Origin: Limonium bicolor
Lineage: Eukaryota > Streptophyta > Magnoliopsida > Caryophyllales > Plumbaginaceae
DNA: 64,000 nucleotides
NCBI GenBank assembly: GCA_023374045.1
Contig: CM041783.1
Span: 124,249,503-124,313,502, forward strand
Direction of reading: 5' to 3'
In this document: piece by piece, positions 33,916 through 47,155 of the stretch
How the letters are laid out: each line of letters begins with the position of its first letter
Position numbering within the stretch: position 1 is the stretch's first letter
Notes under the pieces: generated by a model
The model's input: the letters and a program-made list of their open reading frames with translations, nothing else
Told to the model about the DNA's origin: nothing
Database searches by the model: none
Program-made: the position numbers and the translations under genes

Positions 33916-35814
33916 TGAGAGGTAGCCAAATCCGTTCTACGGATGGCAAGTAAGTTCACCTCAGAACAGCGGATTACCCCGAACCATTGAAGAGGAAGAA
34001 CTCAGTTAAGCTAACGAGTATAAAGGAACTCAGAGAATCCATCTAAGGATAATGAATAAGATTTAGGAAGTACACGGAGCACAGGTTATTAAGTATAGAC
34101 AATGGATATGTCTTAAGAATCTTGAAGCAATTGCATGATAGAGAGAATGACTACCCAACCTAAAACCAGTAAGGAAATGCCTAACATGAACACGTTCATG
34201 TTCAATGAGCGGGATAGAAGTTCCAGAATAATCCCCAAGCCACGGGAAATATCATCCTACATTAAAGGAGATATTAAACCTGCCAAGAGCGTGAAGATGT
34301 AGCGTTAGTGGTCTACCCAAGAACGAGAGACACTACAACTCGAAACATGGAAGTTCGGAATATGGTACCATAAGGCGACACGGCTTACCAACATACCATT
34401 AATATTAGCCAGATTTAATAGCGCAGCTTAACAGTACCCAGGAGCAATCCTCGAAGGGTGCTGGAGTAAACGACAATTGAATGAAATACCATGATTGATG
34501 CACGAGAGAGCTGAAATAATTACTCGGTAAACACCAAAGGGAATCCACGTAATGATGGTACCTTAACCTACCGAAGGCAATCTGGTATTGCCTAAGGGCC
34601 TCCCATAAATGGAAGTGTGATGCAACAATCTTGAAATGGAGCCAGTACTACCTCCAAACCGTTGGTTGGTGTACGGAGAAGCAGAACTTGAATAAACAGC
34701 CTGCAAGAGCATGGCTCAGGTAATATGGCTTATAAGCCATGAACCAACTACGTGATGTAGATTTAGACAGTTGTGAAACCCGTCGAATGATAAGAAGAAT
34801 TTCCCTGGCCTGGCACTAGTTAAGTAGTAAGGTAATTGAGGTAAATGAATGGAACGGTGAATGAACCAATCAATTTGAAGTCAATGTAATGAGCAGTTTG
34901 AAGTAAAAACAACCTTATTGCCATTGTCACTAGAGCATAAGCCTAGTATGCTTTGGCAAGGATTCTAGTTGCCGTTCTGCTCTCTATGGTATAGAGACAT
35001 AAGGATACAAGTGGCAACACTACTGATTTATCCCACGCTCGGACACTGTGAGAAATCAGAGGAGTGAGAATACCTTCCGTTATTATGAAACCGTTGGAGC
35101 GGTAAATATGTGGACCCTCTAGGAAGAGGATCCCACCTGATAATATAGGTGAAGCTTGAGCATGTAGTTAATGCCAAGGATAATTTGAACAAGGAAAAAT
35201 AGATTTCCAAGTTAGTATGAAGGAAGAAGCTGTTATAGCAATTGTTGGAAACCGAAGAGTAATCGGTCTAGAACTAAACATAGTATGAGTACAATGCGAA
35301 GTGTAGAATGAACAACACTCAAGGAGCATAGAATTTAAAGAATAACATGTTCTATAATCATCCAAGTAAATGGCAAACCATGATGTAATGGTGGGAATAC
35401 ATGAGCGAAAGCTAACATGATAGCAGATGCCATGTAAATTGATGTTGTATAACATATACGAACGTGGTGCGCAGTAAGTGACCGTTACATAGTATTGTCA
35501 GACAACGATATGGGGAACAAGCGGAATGATAAGTAAGACTCAGTGAAGTTTAGGAAAAGCAAGCAATGATAGATAGACTGGGCAGTAAAGCCATTAGCCT
35601 ACACCATATGATGAAGGACCTCACAGGGAACACATTATTCATTTCTATAGCAAGTGCATAGGGAACTGAAAGCGTAGACCTAGGGATCAACTTGATAAGT
35701 AAGTAATAGACTTGGGACAAGAGTACCCAATTACTAAATAATCACCCGTACTGAATGCGGAAGGCGTACAACGCACCCAATGAATACGGTGCAAGCCGGT
35801 TAGGTGGAAACATA

Positions 35815-36100
35815 GAAACAAATCGTGCGACCTTTGGCCAAAGAAGCACGAGGAGTGTTGGACATACCAATAGTCACAACAAGTGAATTCCACCGGAATA
35901 AAAACGGAAGGAACCTTATGAAAGCTATAAGGACCAATGCATATAAATGCAAGGTCATACAAATAAAAAGAATTCTGGTACAGAATCAGCTAAGTGAGCA
36001 TAATCTAGAAGCCACTAACACTAGAGGAAGCACTACACATTAGGTAGTAGCTCGACCTCAACCGACAGTGAGTCGGAAGAACCAAGTGAGTAATCACGGA
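35815..36100 (+). pseudogene. Integrase remnant, element E
   Basis: A 73-codon open stretch (35825-36043) begins RPLAKEARGVLDIPIVTT, resembling the integrase core stretch around VDRLTKSAHF-P--TT. At 36055-36086 the bases align with the HPQTDGQSERT codons, as in B. The match is weak at protein level but its position relative to the B copy and to the 3' modules is right. Broken by stops, small indels and the solo LTR at 36212. Confidence 0.5.
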
Positions 36101-36328
36101 GGTATACAGCAATATACAAAACAGATTCTAGAGAACTGGATAGAAAATCTATTATTCATTGAATTCGCATATGGTAAGAATACCGCGCGTAAATGGTGAG
36201 ACCTTTATTCCTGTAACACCCCTACCGCTAATCCCTTACTTACCATCTAATTGTCCCGATTATCCTACTACTCGCAGGGGAAATACTAATACTACGGCGG
36301 TGATACAACGCCGCTAACCGCCCATACG

Positions 36329-37795
36329 TAGACCTGGAAAAAGTAACCCGAAACCGAAAAAAACCGAACCAACCAATCCGATCTGAATCCGAATCTCAAC
36401 CGAAAACTATAACTTGAAAAATGACCCGACCCGAAATCGAAATAAACCAACCCGGACCAAACCGAACCGTATTATTGTAAAACCGAAAGTAAACCACAAT
36501 CCACAATCATTCGAACCGAAGTCATCCGAACCAAAATCAACCGAACCGAAGTCACCCATAACCCGACGATGACCAAAAACGAAGTGACCCGAACCGAAAC
36601 CAACCCAAAAACTAACCAAACCCAATCCGAAACCAGTGTGACCCGAACTAATATATCCGATGTGACCCGAAAGAATATATTCATGAATTATAGGAGACAA
36701 TGAGAATAAAACAAAATGTTTATACCCAATATCTAGTTTAAATACAAATCAGTATTTAGCATTTGTATCATACAACACTAAACAATACCCCACAATACTT
36801 TTACAATTAATCATTTCTTAGTAAGTGCCGTACCTATAAAAAAGTATTAATAAACTTATATACACGAGAAATTATTTTAAATATACCGCAAAATGAATTA
36901 ATGATAATGCGTTACTCATTAATGATAGATTGGTAAGAACCAAAAATATTTGTATATTTAGACTCAAATTTTATCACTAATTCATATCATTATTGTATTA
37001 ATTATTCATATATTTAAGGTGTTTTTATTAATTAGAAATTTCAAGCCTTTATCCAATCTTGTGAATAATTCTCCTTCATTAGCAATTTAGCATAAATGTT
37101 TAGTATACTTGAAGGTTTTACCTATGTAGCAAAATTCTCATGCTTCTGAATAGTTCTTTATCATTAAAGTTTTTAACTACTGTAAAAATGTCATCAAAAC
37201 TTATTAACTAATTTCATTGCTAACTCTTAATAGATTGAAAATACAAGTTACTACACTTTGATAGAATTTTAATAATTATCCACAAACATACCTTATTTAT
37301 TACTCCTCTAAAATAATGAAACTATTAATAATCTAAGCTACATCAATAATTATGATAAGTTCAGAGTTAGTTGCTAAAGTATAACATGATGCAAATTATA
37401 ATTATTTTTTAAATTAATCTTTTATATACATTTATACGTGTTGAGATTGATTGAAGTCAAATTTGCATATCATGATGATTGAGTTGCGGGATTCTGTAAT
37501 GGCAACGAATTTAACCGAATATATTGACCCGAATTTGACACATAACCCGAAAAAACCGAATGAACCAGAGGCTAACCCGAACCGTAAGTTACCCGACCCG
37601 AAGTCACCCTAACGAAAGTCATCCAAACCGAAAATCATCCAAACCGATCCAAACCGACCTGAAATTTCAACAAACCAAAAACAACCGAACAAACCAAATT
37701 CAACCGACCCGGTCTAACCCGAACCAAATATTGAACGATTCAAATGAACCCGAACCGAACCGAACCCGAATCGATTGACCCGAATGCAACCTCTA
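36329..37795. mobile_element. Non-autonomous DNA transposon, probably hAT-like (1.47 kb)
   Basis: Ends TAGACCTGG... and ...CAACCTCTA give an imperfect TAGA-type terminal inverted repeat. Flanking 8-mers CCCATACG (36321-36328) and CCCGTACT (37796-37803) agree at 6 of 8 positions, fitting an 8-bp target duplication. The sister LTR lacks this segment, which confirms an insertion. Both ends are rich in ACCCGAACCGAA on the same strand; the centre (36700-37490) is AT-rich and noncoding. No transposase. Confidence 0.6.
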
Positions 37796-38281
37796 CCCGT
37801 ACTGCTAGCAAGGCTTACACTACATACTGTAACGGTCTGATGTTTAGAGAAAACCGAGCAACTATAAATACCTTACAATACATATTACCATCTGCTTACA
37901 TTGCTGGATTACCGAGTATCAAAAGTATAGTTAATTACATCCTTTCTCAAGTTTACAAAAATTATGAGTTTAAAACAAACATTCTCATTTCTACCATTCC
38001 ACCATACTTTCAATATCCAAAAGGGTGTACCCCATGGTACACCGACTAATCAAAAAGGCCTATGTCATGTACAACTTGATACACCATTCATAATTCACTA
38101 AGCACACAAAATAAATCATCTTGACCTCATCATAATGTTCACCCTTCACGAGCACCTGTAAAATTAAAAACAGTGCCCCAACTGGCTCAGCAAACGCTGC
38201 TATAAACTTCGCATATACCGAGTGCTAACTAGGGTACACCGACTAATTGGTCGACTATACATGGAGTTCATTTTATACATG

Positions 38282-41200
38282 TGTAACACCCCATCTCAAT
38301 CCAAATGTGGTTTCACAACTTAATAAAATATATATAAATGTCACAGCGGAATTCAATACACTTCAGGACCTTGCCACGGTCTGATTGACAGAATATACCG
38401 AACATTAGTACAAACCAACCTTAACCAAATACATATCCTTCTTACAATCCCCTCACATCCTATACATCTTACTACCTCAAATTGCCATACGAGTGTACAT
38501 GCACAACTTGTAGGCCACACTTAACCTGTAACGCTTGTACCCCATCTTACTCTCGTGACGGCTGCCTCCTGACGTTCACCTGTGTAGTAAAAACAGCCCC
38601 CAAAGGGGGTCAGCACGAATGCTGGTACGATCCTCTCATGGCCCCCAAGCTAACATGACTACGACAACTAATTGTCGATAGCATGGAGGTTGATTAGATG
38701 CACAACATAAAGAAAGTGCAATAAACAACAAACCAATTATGAACAATCAAAGTTCAAACACAATGAACGACTTAAATGCGTTCCCTTAATTAGTGAGTCA
38801 ATTATTTCACTCCTTAAGTTACGTTTCCTCTTAATCTTAGTCCATCCTTATCTTGCCTCAATCTTAGTCTTATCTTAGTCTTAGAAAACAACCATCCTTT
38901 AAAAAGGAATGGATGTAGGTCATCTCAGTCTTATAATACAAACCATCCTTTAAATAGGAATGGTTGCAACTTATCTCAACCTTATCTTATATATGCCAAC
39001 CGTTCTCTCATTGGGAACTGGTTAACCCTTAGTTCGTTGTTTATTTTCGTAGGGCTTGGTTAACCCTAGCCAGCAGCAGGACACTTACTGGCAATAAACA
39101 ACATTCTTAAATTATTGGGGATGTAGGCTAGATCCCCCCACGCCATCTTAGTATGCCTCCCTCCTAAAACAAGTAGTCCGAGGAGGTTGAGTCCATATGT
39201 CGACTCCAGGCGACGAGTCTGAAGAGAAGTCATATTTGGAAGTCGGTATCTGATAAGGATACCGACCTCCCCTAATACACATGTGCCTGTACCATTCCGA
39301 ATTCCTCACTACCCCCCAAAGTTAAAGTTAGTAGTAGTCTCAATGCGATGTTTATTTGTTTAACCTCTTTCGGTTATTAACAAACTAATATTAGGGAGTG
39401 TTCCTTAGTCTCACACAATTCCTTACTAAACGTTAGTTAGTAGGTTCTCATGGTAAGTTGTGTTAGTTTTCAAACATCACACAACAATACAATAAACATA
39501 ATGTTCCGGTTGCATGCTTTATCTTGTTTAGTGAGCACACAAAAACAAATAGCACACAAGCCGAGGGACACCACGTTAGCAAGCAGGTCACAAGAAGAAC
39601 TGTACTGTTCACCGTTGGTCGTTTCAGTTGCTTACTCTCCTCCGGAGTCCAAATTCACAAGTCCTAAAACATTCATCAAATTTGGTGGTTAATTACCTTT
39701 AATTCACCTAGCTTACTTAATCACTAGTGATTTCCAACTAAATACCACTTAAGTTTATAAACTTAATCTTAAGTGAATCACTTCTCCTCATTCCTTATAC
39801 CTATTCACCCACTTAATTATCCTTGTCACTAACCAAACATGTCTTAAACAACCTTATATTATCATTACATATCAATCTCCATCTAGCTCCTCTTAAATTC
39901 TTACCAACTTAACCTTAAACACTTAATACCATTTATTTACCTTAACCTCTTAAGTCCTTATATATCTTTCAATCATCATCTCTCTTCTAATGGTGGACCA
40001 CTAAGTCATTGTAATTTAAACTTAATCATATAAGTTAATCACTTCTCATTACACCTCATACTTGTTTACACCTCTTAAGGCCTTTACATGTCACCAAACA
40101 AGGCCTAAACATCATCTAAAACCATTACCATTCAATCCCCCATCATTAGAAGCCAAAACAAATTTTTTTCTTTTTCTCTGCACTGGACCGCCCCTCTGGG
40201 GCGGTCCCAACCAGAAGCTAATTTCCTGCACGATTTGCCAGGACCTCCCCACAGGGGCGGTCCCTAGGGGCGGTCCACAACAGAACCTATTTTCCAAAGT
40301 GCTTTTCTCCTCATTTTGTACTCCAAATTCACCCCAATCTTTTCCCACTCATTCCACAATCTTTCCACATGTTTCTACATGTTTAAACACCTTAAAACAT
40401 GCACTAAACCTTCCTCAAAAATCACCAAACTTGACACTCAATTCTTGCAAAATTCTTACACTTAACACTTGATTCCTTACACTTCCCTCTTGTGACTTTG
40501 CCTAAGACCTCAACTAATCATTATGTTTCTTTACCACCATCTTAACTAATCCTCAAGCATCATTTTGCAAACCCATTTGCTTTACTCAAACTTCTCAAAG
40601 CCATATATAATCTAGCACATGCTTAGATCCTTATAAGTCATTATACCTTATTTTTCCTTCAAACTTTGTACAAGTTTCCTAGCTTCCTTAACCATGGTTT
40701 TGGTGCATAAAACTCACCATTATAACCCCTAGTCCCTTTTATACATTCTTAGGTCCTCCTAGTACTCAAGAACTCCATGGTTTATCCATTTTCACCAAAA
40801 CAACCCTTAGTGTTTACTAGAACATCCTTAGTCATAAAATCTCCTTCGAACACCTTAAACACTTAGTTTCCTCTCCAAATTTTGACATGGCTTCCTTAGT
40901 ATATTACTACACCCAACATTTAGTTTCCCACCCTTAATACAATCATGAACACTCAAGTCCTTAGTACACAATCTTAGCACACAAAGTACACCCTCCTAAC
41001 CTCTAATTCTCTTAAACAATTCTAAGCCATTCTAAACCTCGAGAACAACTTGGTTAACTCATTTCCACTCAAATTTTGCCATAGCTCCTCTAGTATATTA
41101 TCATGCCCAAATGCATGGTTTTTCTCATTCAATCATCTCACACACATCAACCTTTTTCTCATCATAATTCTCACCCAAATCAACCCATTCATAATAAACT

Positions 41201-42870
41201 CAATATAGTGCAATAATCTTAAATTGCATAGCACTAAGTCTCTTAAATGACATGGCTCTTAGGCCCTTAAATGACATGGATCTTAGGCCCTTAAATGACA
41301 TGAATTTAAACACTGAATTTCCCACATATAAAAGCTTTCAACCTGCAAATACACCCATCAATCTCATAGTAGTTATAATGCTCTTAAAATCCATCTTAAA
41401 CTTATTTACTAACTCATTCCCATTGGCTCCTTAATCACTAGTACATAAGCTTGTTTAAATTCTTTTTCCTAGGTTATATAACCCATTACATAATGTAAGC
41501 TTTAAGCTACATTAGTACTTATCTAAATACCCCCCCTTAAACCTTAAACCACCTTAAGGTAAGTAATTTACCTTGTTTTTCCAAGCTTCTCCTCACACTT
41601 TTCTCCTTGGTTTTCCTTGCATAGTTTTTGGCCACCCACTTAGATTTCCTTGCCAATGTTATAATCAATTCACAATGACTCTCATGAGTGCTAAACAATA
41701 CACTAACCTTAAGGAATCATTCCTAGGTTAAAAACTTGTTTTAAGGTATAAAAGTGGATAATTACCTTTGAAGTCTCAAAGTAGACTTGGGCAATGAATG
41801 AAAGAGGACCTCCACTAGTCCTTGGTGATTAAAACAAGCTAGAACAAGGCATGAAAAACAAGGCTCCATGAGAGATAATTTTCGGCCATATTGAAAAGTG
41901 GTGGAAAATTGATTTTTCTTTCACTTTCATTACCTTAGATGAATGGAGAACCAAAAGAGCTCTTCAAACTTGATTTTCCTCCATCAATGGAGTTTTCTCA
42001 TGGCACCAAACTTGAGCTTTGAAGGATTTGAAAAGATAGGAGTGAAGGCCTTGATCTAACTAAGAGAAATCTATGCTTACTTTTCGATTTGGAGCAAAGA
42101 TGAACATTTGGTGAGCAATTGAAGGTGGAGGCACCATGGATGGAGCTCTCACGGTTTTAGAGCAGGGAATAGGTAGTAAAACCGATGGTGAAGGTGGGAA
42201 ATGAAGAAGAGAGGAGAGAGAGAAGGTATAAGAAGATATTTGTCATTTTAAAGCAAATAAGGAATTTACTCACTTTCCCACCTCTTTCCTTACTTACTAG
42301 CACATGTGGTGAGTCACCACTTCAAAAACCGTTCCCCCCTTTAATAATAAGATACTTTTGGTATTTGTTGACCAATTTATTGACTTATGTCGACTAAAGG
42401 CTTAAAACTAGGTACTATTTGGCACTATTCACAAATCAGTGCACAAATTTGTGAAAATTTTGGTTTCCCATTGATTTAGACTTCCAAATGTGATACTAAT
42501 TAGTACACATGTTGATTAAGGTGTAATCATGGGCATTTAGCCACTCAAAACCCATTTCTAAGACAATTTCTCAAAAAGGTGCTTTAAGGAGTCTTAAAGC
42601 ACATTTTGCGTTTAAGCTTGTTTTTGAGCTTGGTTTTCTTTGATAATTGATTTAACATATCCATTATCATTTTAATAAGGTCTTATAATGATATTTGGGT
42701 GCTAATCAAAGTCACTCCAAGCTTAGAGCACATTTTGCCTAAATTGCCCTTAAGGCATTTTCTTGTGTTTTCCTTGGTTTAAATTGTCTACCAATCTTTC
42801 TAGGCATATTTTAGCCTTGCTACATCATAATTTGATGTTTACTTAGCATACTTAGGTTTGGGGTATTTCA
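38282..42870 (-). repeat. 3' LTR of D (4589 bp)
   Basis: TGTAACACCCC to GGGGTATTTCA. It holds a hairpin pair (40185-40276), a 25-bp minisatellite of CTTAAATGACATGGCTCTTAGGCCC type (about 41225-41305), a TATA-like ACATATAAAAG (about 41323) and the U3 palindrome (42579-42602, centre GAGT). Confidence 0.92.
40185..40276. repeat. Hairpin pair, word GGACCGCCCC/GGGGCGGTCC, left LTR of D
   Basis: GGACCGCCCCTCTGGGGCGGTCC and GGACCTCCCCACAGGGGCGGTCC, starts 56 apart. The right LTR keeps about 12 extra bases between them and has a spacing of 67. Confidence 0.8.
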
Positions 42871-42875
42871 ATCTA

Positions 42876-42906
42876 CCCCCTTAAAAGAACTTTGTCCCCA
42901 AAGTTC
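42876..42906 (-). other. 3' polypurine tract and its hairpin, element D
   Basis: Element sense: GAACTTTG-GGGA-CAAAGTTC (42887-42906), then TTTTAAGGGGG (42876-42886), then TAGAT and the LTR. Confidence 0.85.
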
Positions 42907-43363
42907 CCATGCATCTTATCTTATTAGAATACATGTCTTACCTCATTCCATAGATCATATAGATCATACTTATGTATACTTAAACTCATTGAATCATTAG
43001 ATCCACCATATACTTATACTAAATATCACACAACACGCTTAAGCATGTATAGCACTCAAATTCCCTTTGTTCCTTTTGATGATTAAAACATTCACATAAT
43101 TTCCAACGTATTCCCCATGTCACCGGTCCGTAGACAATGGCTCATTCTTCCTCGTCACCATGGGCCAGAATACAAAACAACTCTGCTCTCCCCATGTCCG
43201 GTCCGAAGACAAAGGCTCGTGCGTCCTCGACTTCATGGGCGAGACTCAGTAAAAAGGTAATCCTTTTTACGAGGTCATGTGAGGAATAATTCCTCTAATT
43301 AAAAATACAATCAACTCCAATTTTGTTTTATCCTAAAGCCTCTATCCATAGCGTGATTTAATT

Positions 43364-43454
43364 GTGACCACTGGTAGGGAGTTTCAGGAATCATCCAACC
43401 CTGATGTGATCAGCATCAGTGTAGAACTATCCTTCCACCCTAATTTGTGTTCGG
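43364..43454. other. Conserved 91-bp block, element D
   Basis: 84 of 91 positions match B (13890-13980). On the plus strand it reads EFQESSNPDVISISVELSF in frame with the B copy. Confidence 0.4.
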
Positions 43455-44013
43455 TTCCCTTGATCCCTAGAAAATCAAGTTCCACCTCCCACGTCATTTT
43501 CAAACATCCAAATAATTTACTCATGTCCAATTTTCTATCTTTTTTTTCTTCTATTCATAATCAATACATCCCCTAAGTGTGGACTCAGTCCATCAAACAT
43601 TCCCGATTCATCTCTTAGTAATTACCTCAAGACTTAAATTCCTACTAAGTTCTATAACCGTCTCATACCAATTCTCACCATCTTATATCTCATAGCATTA
43701 CTATCTTCTTCCTCATATTCATATCGAACAGTATCCCATAGTGTTATCTTATTCTTATCTCACACATAGTCTCATATCGACTCATACCTCATATATTCCT
43801 TATTTCTTAAGTCTCCTTAATCCTCTTCCTTAATTCCTTAACTTGTACTCACATCGGAGTTAACAAGATAGGTACTTAATATGTATGGTATTCACATCTT
43901 CTGTGTGCGATAGCCATGATTTATCTCAAAATGTTTTGTAAAACATATTCTCAAATTCTTTGTTCTATGCACAACGTAGTTTATGTAACATACGCTAAGC
44001 GGTTTTCACTCTA

Positions 44014-44045
44014 CCCCCCTTAAAATGGATTACGCCCACGTAATC
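44014..44045 (-). other. Second, internal PPT-like module with hairpin, element D
   Basis: Hairpin GATTACG-TGGG-CGTAATC (44028-44045) followed by CATTTTAAGGGGGG in element sense, about 1.1 kb before the true PPT. Confidence 0.55.
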
Positions 44046-44400
44046 AACATTATATCATCCTTGAGCATAAGTTCAAGATGTCTAATTCTTACCAAGCATT
44101 CTAGCTTCCATGTCATCTATCTCACTTATAATTGGATCAGAGGGTCATAACTATGTTAATGGCTTAGTGTCTGTATCGAGGATTCTTAACGGTACTTATA
44201 CCATTTTCTTAACTTAGTTTGGTCTAATCTCAAAGGTAGTGGTCTGCTAGCTTTAGCTGTGCGACTCTGATAATCTTAGGCTTAACTGCCTTTCTAATCG
44301 TTCATAGTATTGTATATCCTTCTGCCTTCTTACAGTTTAGGAATATGGTCTCTCAGTGGACACATGTTATCTTTTTATATACACAACCTTAATGAGTTGT

Positions 44401-44500
44401 AACTAGTCTATCCATCTCCTTGAAGATCTTATGTTCATACTCTTAGTGTTTTCTCGAATGTCTAAATTGTTCTCTCCAACTGACCTTTGGTCTGAGGATG
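44401..44500 (-). pseudogene. Integrase remnant, element D
   Basis: The minus strand reads HPQTKGQLERTI, a stop, then TFEKTLRV. This is very close to the Gypsy integrase consensus HPQTDGQSERTIQTLEDMLRA. Upstream and downstream frames are broken by shifts. It is the clearest protein remnant in the G1 elements of the window and fixes the pol order: PBS side to the right, 3' end to the left. Confidence 0.75.
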
Positions 44501-44717
44501 ACCCTTAATCTGAAACTACTGTTTAATGCTTATTGCGCTTTACAGTCTTATCCTTAACACTTTAAGACATGTCCAATGTCTGTGCTTAACAATCCGTGCT
44601 CTTCGCACTTCATAGTCCTTAATTATTTGTTCTGCGTCTTTTGTGTTGTTGGTTCAATTGAATTCTTCTCTTCGGCTATTTTGGTAGTAGCTGCTCTTGC
44701 CTGATCTTGTGTCGTTA

Positions 44718-44930
44718 TCCGTGGTACGGAGTCGACTACTTCCCGTGTTCCTTACACCACTCGTTTACATGCATGGGGTACCTTGCTGGTACATTACTAC
44801 TTACCCGACTAACTCATACATGAGCCTGTCAGGCCTGCAAGCCCCCGTGGGGTGTAGTCGTCCCACATCTCGTTTTAGTAAACTCATAGTGTCCGTCACA
44901 CGTTTAACCATTGCTAACTATGAAGTATTC
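44718..44930 (-). other. Structured block M1, displaced copy in element D
   Basis: Same block as in A, B and E, but here next to the integrase remnant, about 3.1-3.3 kb from the PBS instead of 1.1-1.4 kb. Stems GTACC-TTGCT-GGTAC (44778-44792) and CCCC-CGT-GGGG (44842-44852) differ from A on both arms. Confidence 0.5.
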
Positions 44931-47135
44931 TGTTGTCGATCTCCTCTTCATCGTTCCATAATAACACTTATTGTTCTTCTTGAACTTAATCAAGGAAAAA
45001 CCATTTACTATGTTCTTGGGTATTGTATGCTCTAGTTCTTCCTGTATCCCGTACTTATTCGGTCTCTTAGTGACTGAGGTCTCCTTCCATAGAGCCTCTT
45101 ATCTCTTTCTCATATTTATTATGCACTTCCAGTTCCTTAAGGAATGGGTAGTGTGCTTCTTGTGAAATCTCACCTAACCAGGTCCAGACTACTGGCATCA
45201 ATGTACAGTTCATCTACCATCTTATTTCCTTACTTACATTGGTCTTAACTCATAAATCTAATTGCGTCAGTGTCAATATTTGACGATTCATACCTAACGG
45301 TCGCTTTACCGCGCACCACGACTTAATCCCCTTATATAAATATTGTACTCACGACCACTACTACCATGGTATTGGCCTTTACCATGTTTCCCGTTGATGG
45401 CGCAACTACTTACTCATTTACTCTAACATCTTATCTTATATTCAAGTCCTTCCTGGGGTAAACACGCTAGGGTTTCTTTAATTCCGGTGTTTGGCTGGTT
45501 GTCATACCGTGCTGTAAAATGGTTATCTCTTAATACGAAGGTGTTCTGCTTCAATCTTGGGTTCATAAGTAGGCTAATGTTTCTCGCATTCTTTCATCCT
45601 TTATGATGTTATTTACCATGTAATTTAACCGGTTACTGAAGAAGTCATCCGTTTAATCACTAGCTCTTCTGAGCATTGGTCACTTGACGTGCCATACTGT
45701 GCATTCACAGTGTCTCTCTTTAAGGATTACTGATTCTTAAATCCTGGGTGTTGGATATGAGGTTTGTCTCTACAGCCTCCCTTATTACTCAAGTGTATCT
45801 GGTGTGTTCTAAGGTAATCTAAAGGTTTACAGTTTTCATTCTCTAACGAAAGTGTATTAAATCTCTAATAAGTGAAAGCCCTTTTTGAGGGGTTTAATCC
45901 ACTCATGGCCTCACAACAAAGAGAGGTATCCCCACCCTAAAAGGCAGGTTCGTTCTCCGCCCCTGCCAATGTACTATCTCATTATTCTCATTGGTGCCTT
46001 TTCCTGGCAATATTTTCCACAATCTAAGTTATAGGTTTGTAACCGTTCACATCTACACATTGTAGTTCCTTCATGGCTTGAATAAGCTCTTTTACAACTT
46101 ACTACGTCTCGGGCTCTGATGTGGTTAACATCCTTGGCTCGTAGGCTCTTAGTTCTTAATGCCTCAGTTCATTACTTGTACTCTTATTCATCTGGTCATC
46201 CTTATAGGTTTTTGTTTCTTTGAACACTATCCACCGTTAGGTTACATATTAAATGTGTATAGGGTTTCATGGTAAGTTGCTGCATCCTGCTTCCTGCTAT
46301 GAAGTTTATTCAGGTGATCTGAGAGTTATTATTGTCCTCGAAAATACTGTCATTTTACTAGACTTATGTCTTTTAGCAATCAAGGTTAGGTTCGTATTAG
46401 GCGTTTGCCTTAACGGGTGTCCAGTTGGATACTCCGTCATCTTATACTTCCATTCAACGCTTCGTTCAACTTCCGTTGACTACGCCACCCGTTGATGATC
46501 AATCATACTTGGGTGTTAATGAGTTAGACAAACAGTATTAACTGTCATTCATCAGTTTGTTCGGCTCGACTATGCCCGCTCTGTGGGGGTAGTCCTCTGA
46601 GCTTTCCTTTTCCAGGGTTGTACGTCTTTAATCCTGCAGGTTATAGCTTACGTTCATTTCTTTTATCCTTGTTTTCTGGGTTTTCCAACATCTTCATTGA
46701 AGAATGCTTATTACTGGTATTCTTAGTGATCAATCTGGGAGTCTTATCCCATTCTTGTTGAAAGTTTTTATGTCGACGGTCTCCATTGTATTCCGTAATG
46801 CATTCCTTGTACGTTATCACTTACGTAGTGTTTTGCTCGCATTACTGAGCGATCTCTTATGTTTTCCTCTCGGGGTTTGGGATTAATGTTCTTACCGCAC
46901 TGTCGGTTGTTGTTGTAGTAGGTTGTACCGTTGCTAAATATATGTCGTTTGTATTCCGTCCAGTTCAGCTCCCTGCTGACTGGTGTATCCACTCATCTCA
47001 TCATGGTCAGGCCGTCAGGCCCTTCCAAGGCTCATTCTCCCGTTCTTATGATTTGCAATCCGGTATTAGTATGTTCTACATCTGTAGCGTTCTATTATTC
47101 GCCATGATGGCTTTCCGTACTATTTAACCGTGGTA

Positions 47136-47155
47136 GCACTTGCTATGGCAAGTGC
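47136..47155 (-). other. Internal hairpin GCACTTGC-TATG-GCAAGTGC, element D
   Basis: Perfect 8-bp stem, about 0.9 kb downstream of the PBS. Confidence 0.55.

Larger units (their letters stand above)
32621..36211 (+). mobile_element. Element E (G1), interior part 1, plus strand
   Basis: Reversed relative to A, B and D and aligning by eye with 15000-17900 of B. It starts inside the leader; PBS and 5' LTR were lost where F sits. Order: leader junction (32665-32712), GCACTTGC hairpin (33359-33378), block M1 (33749-33915), integrase remnant (35815-36100). The solo LTR at 36212 interrupts it and it resumes at 55953. No long frame is open; this is the oldest layer of the right half of the window. 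Confidence 0.75.

Noticed and set aside
33900..35700. Reverse transcriptase domain in element E
   Set aside because: Expected here by position, but I could not recognise the YxDD region or neighbouring motifs on either strand.
36345..36690. Telomere- or satellite-like ACCGAA repeat
   Set aside because: Irregular spacing, bounded by a TAGA end and an 8-bp duplication; better explained as subterminal sequence of a transposon.
40062..40472. 136-codon Pro/Thr-rich frame in the left LTR of D
   Set aside because: Shadow of the GC-rich hairpin pair and pyrimidine-rich flanks; interrupted in the right LTR.
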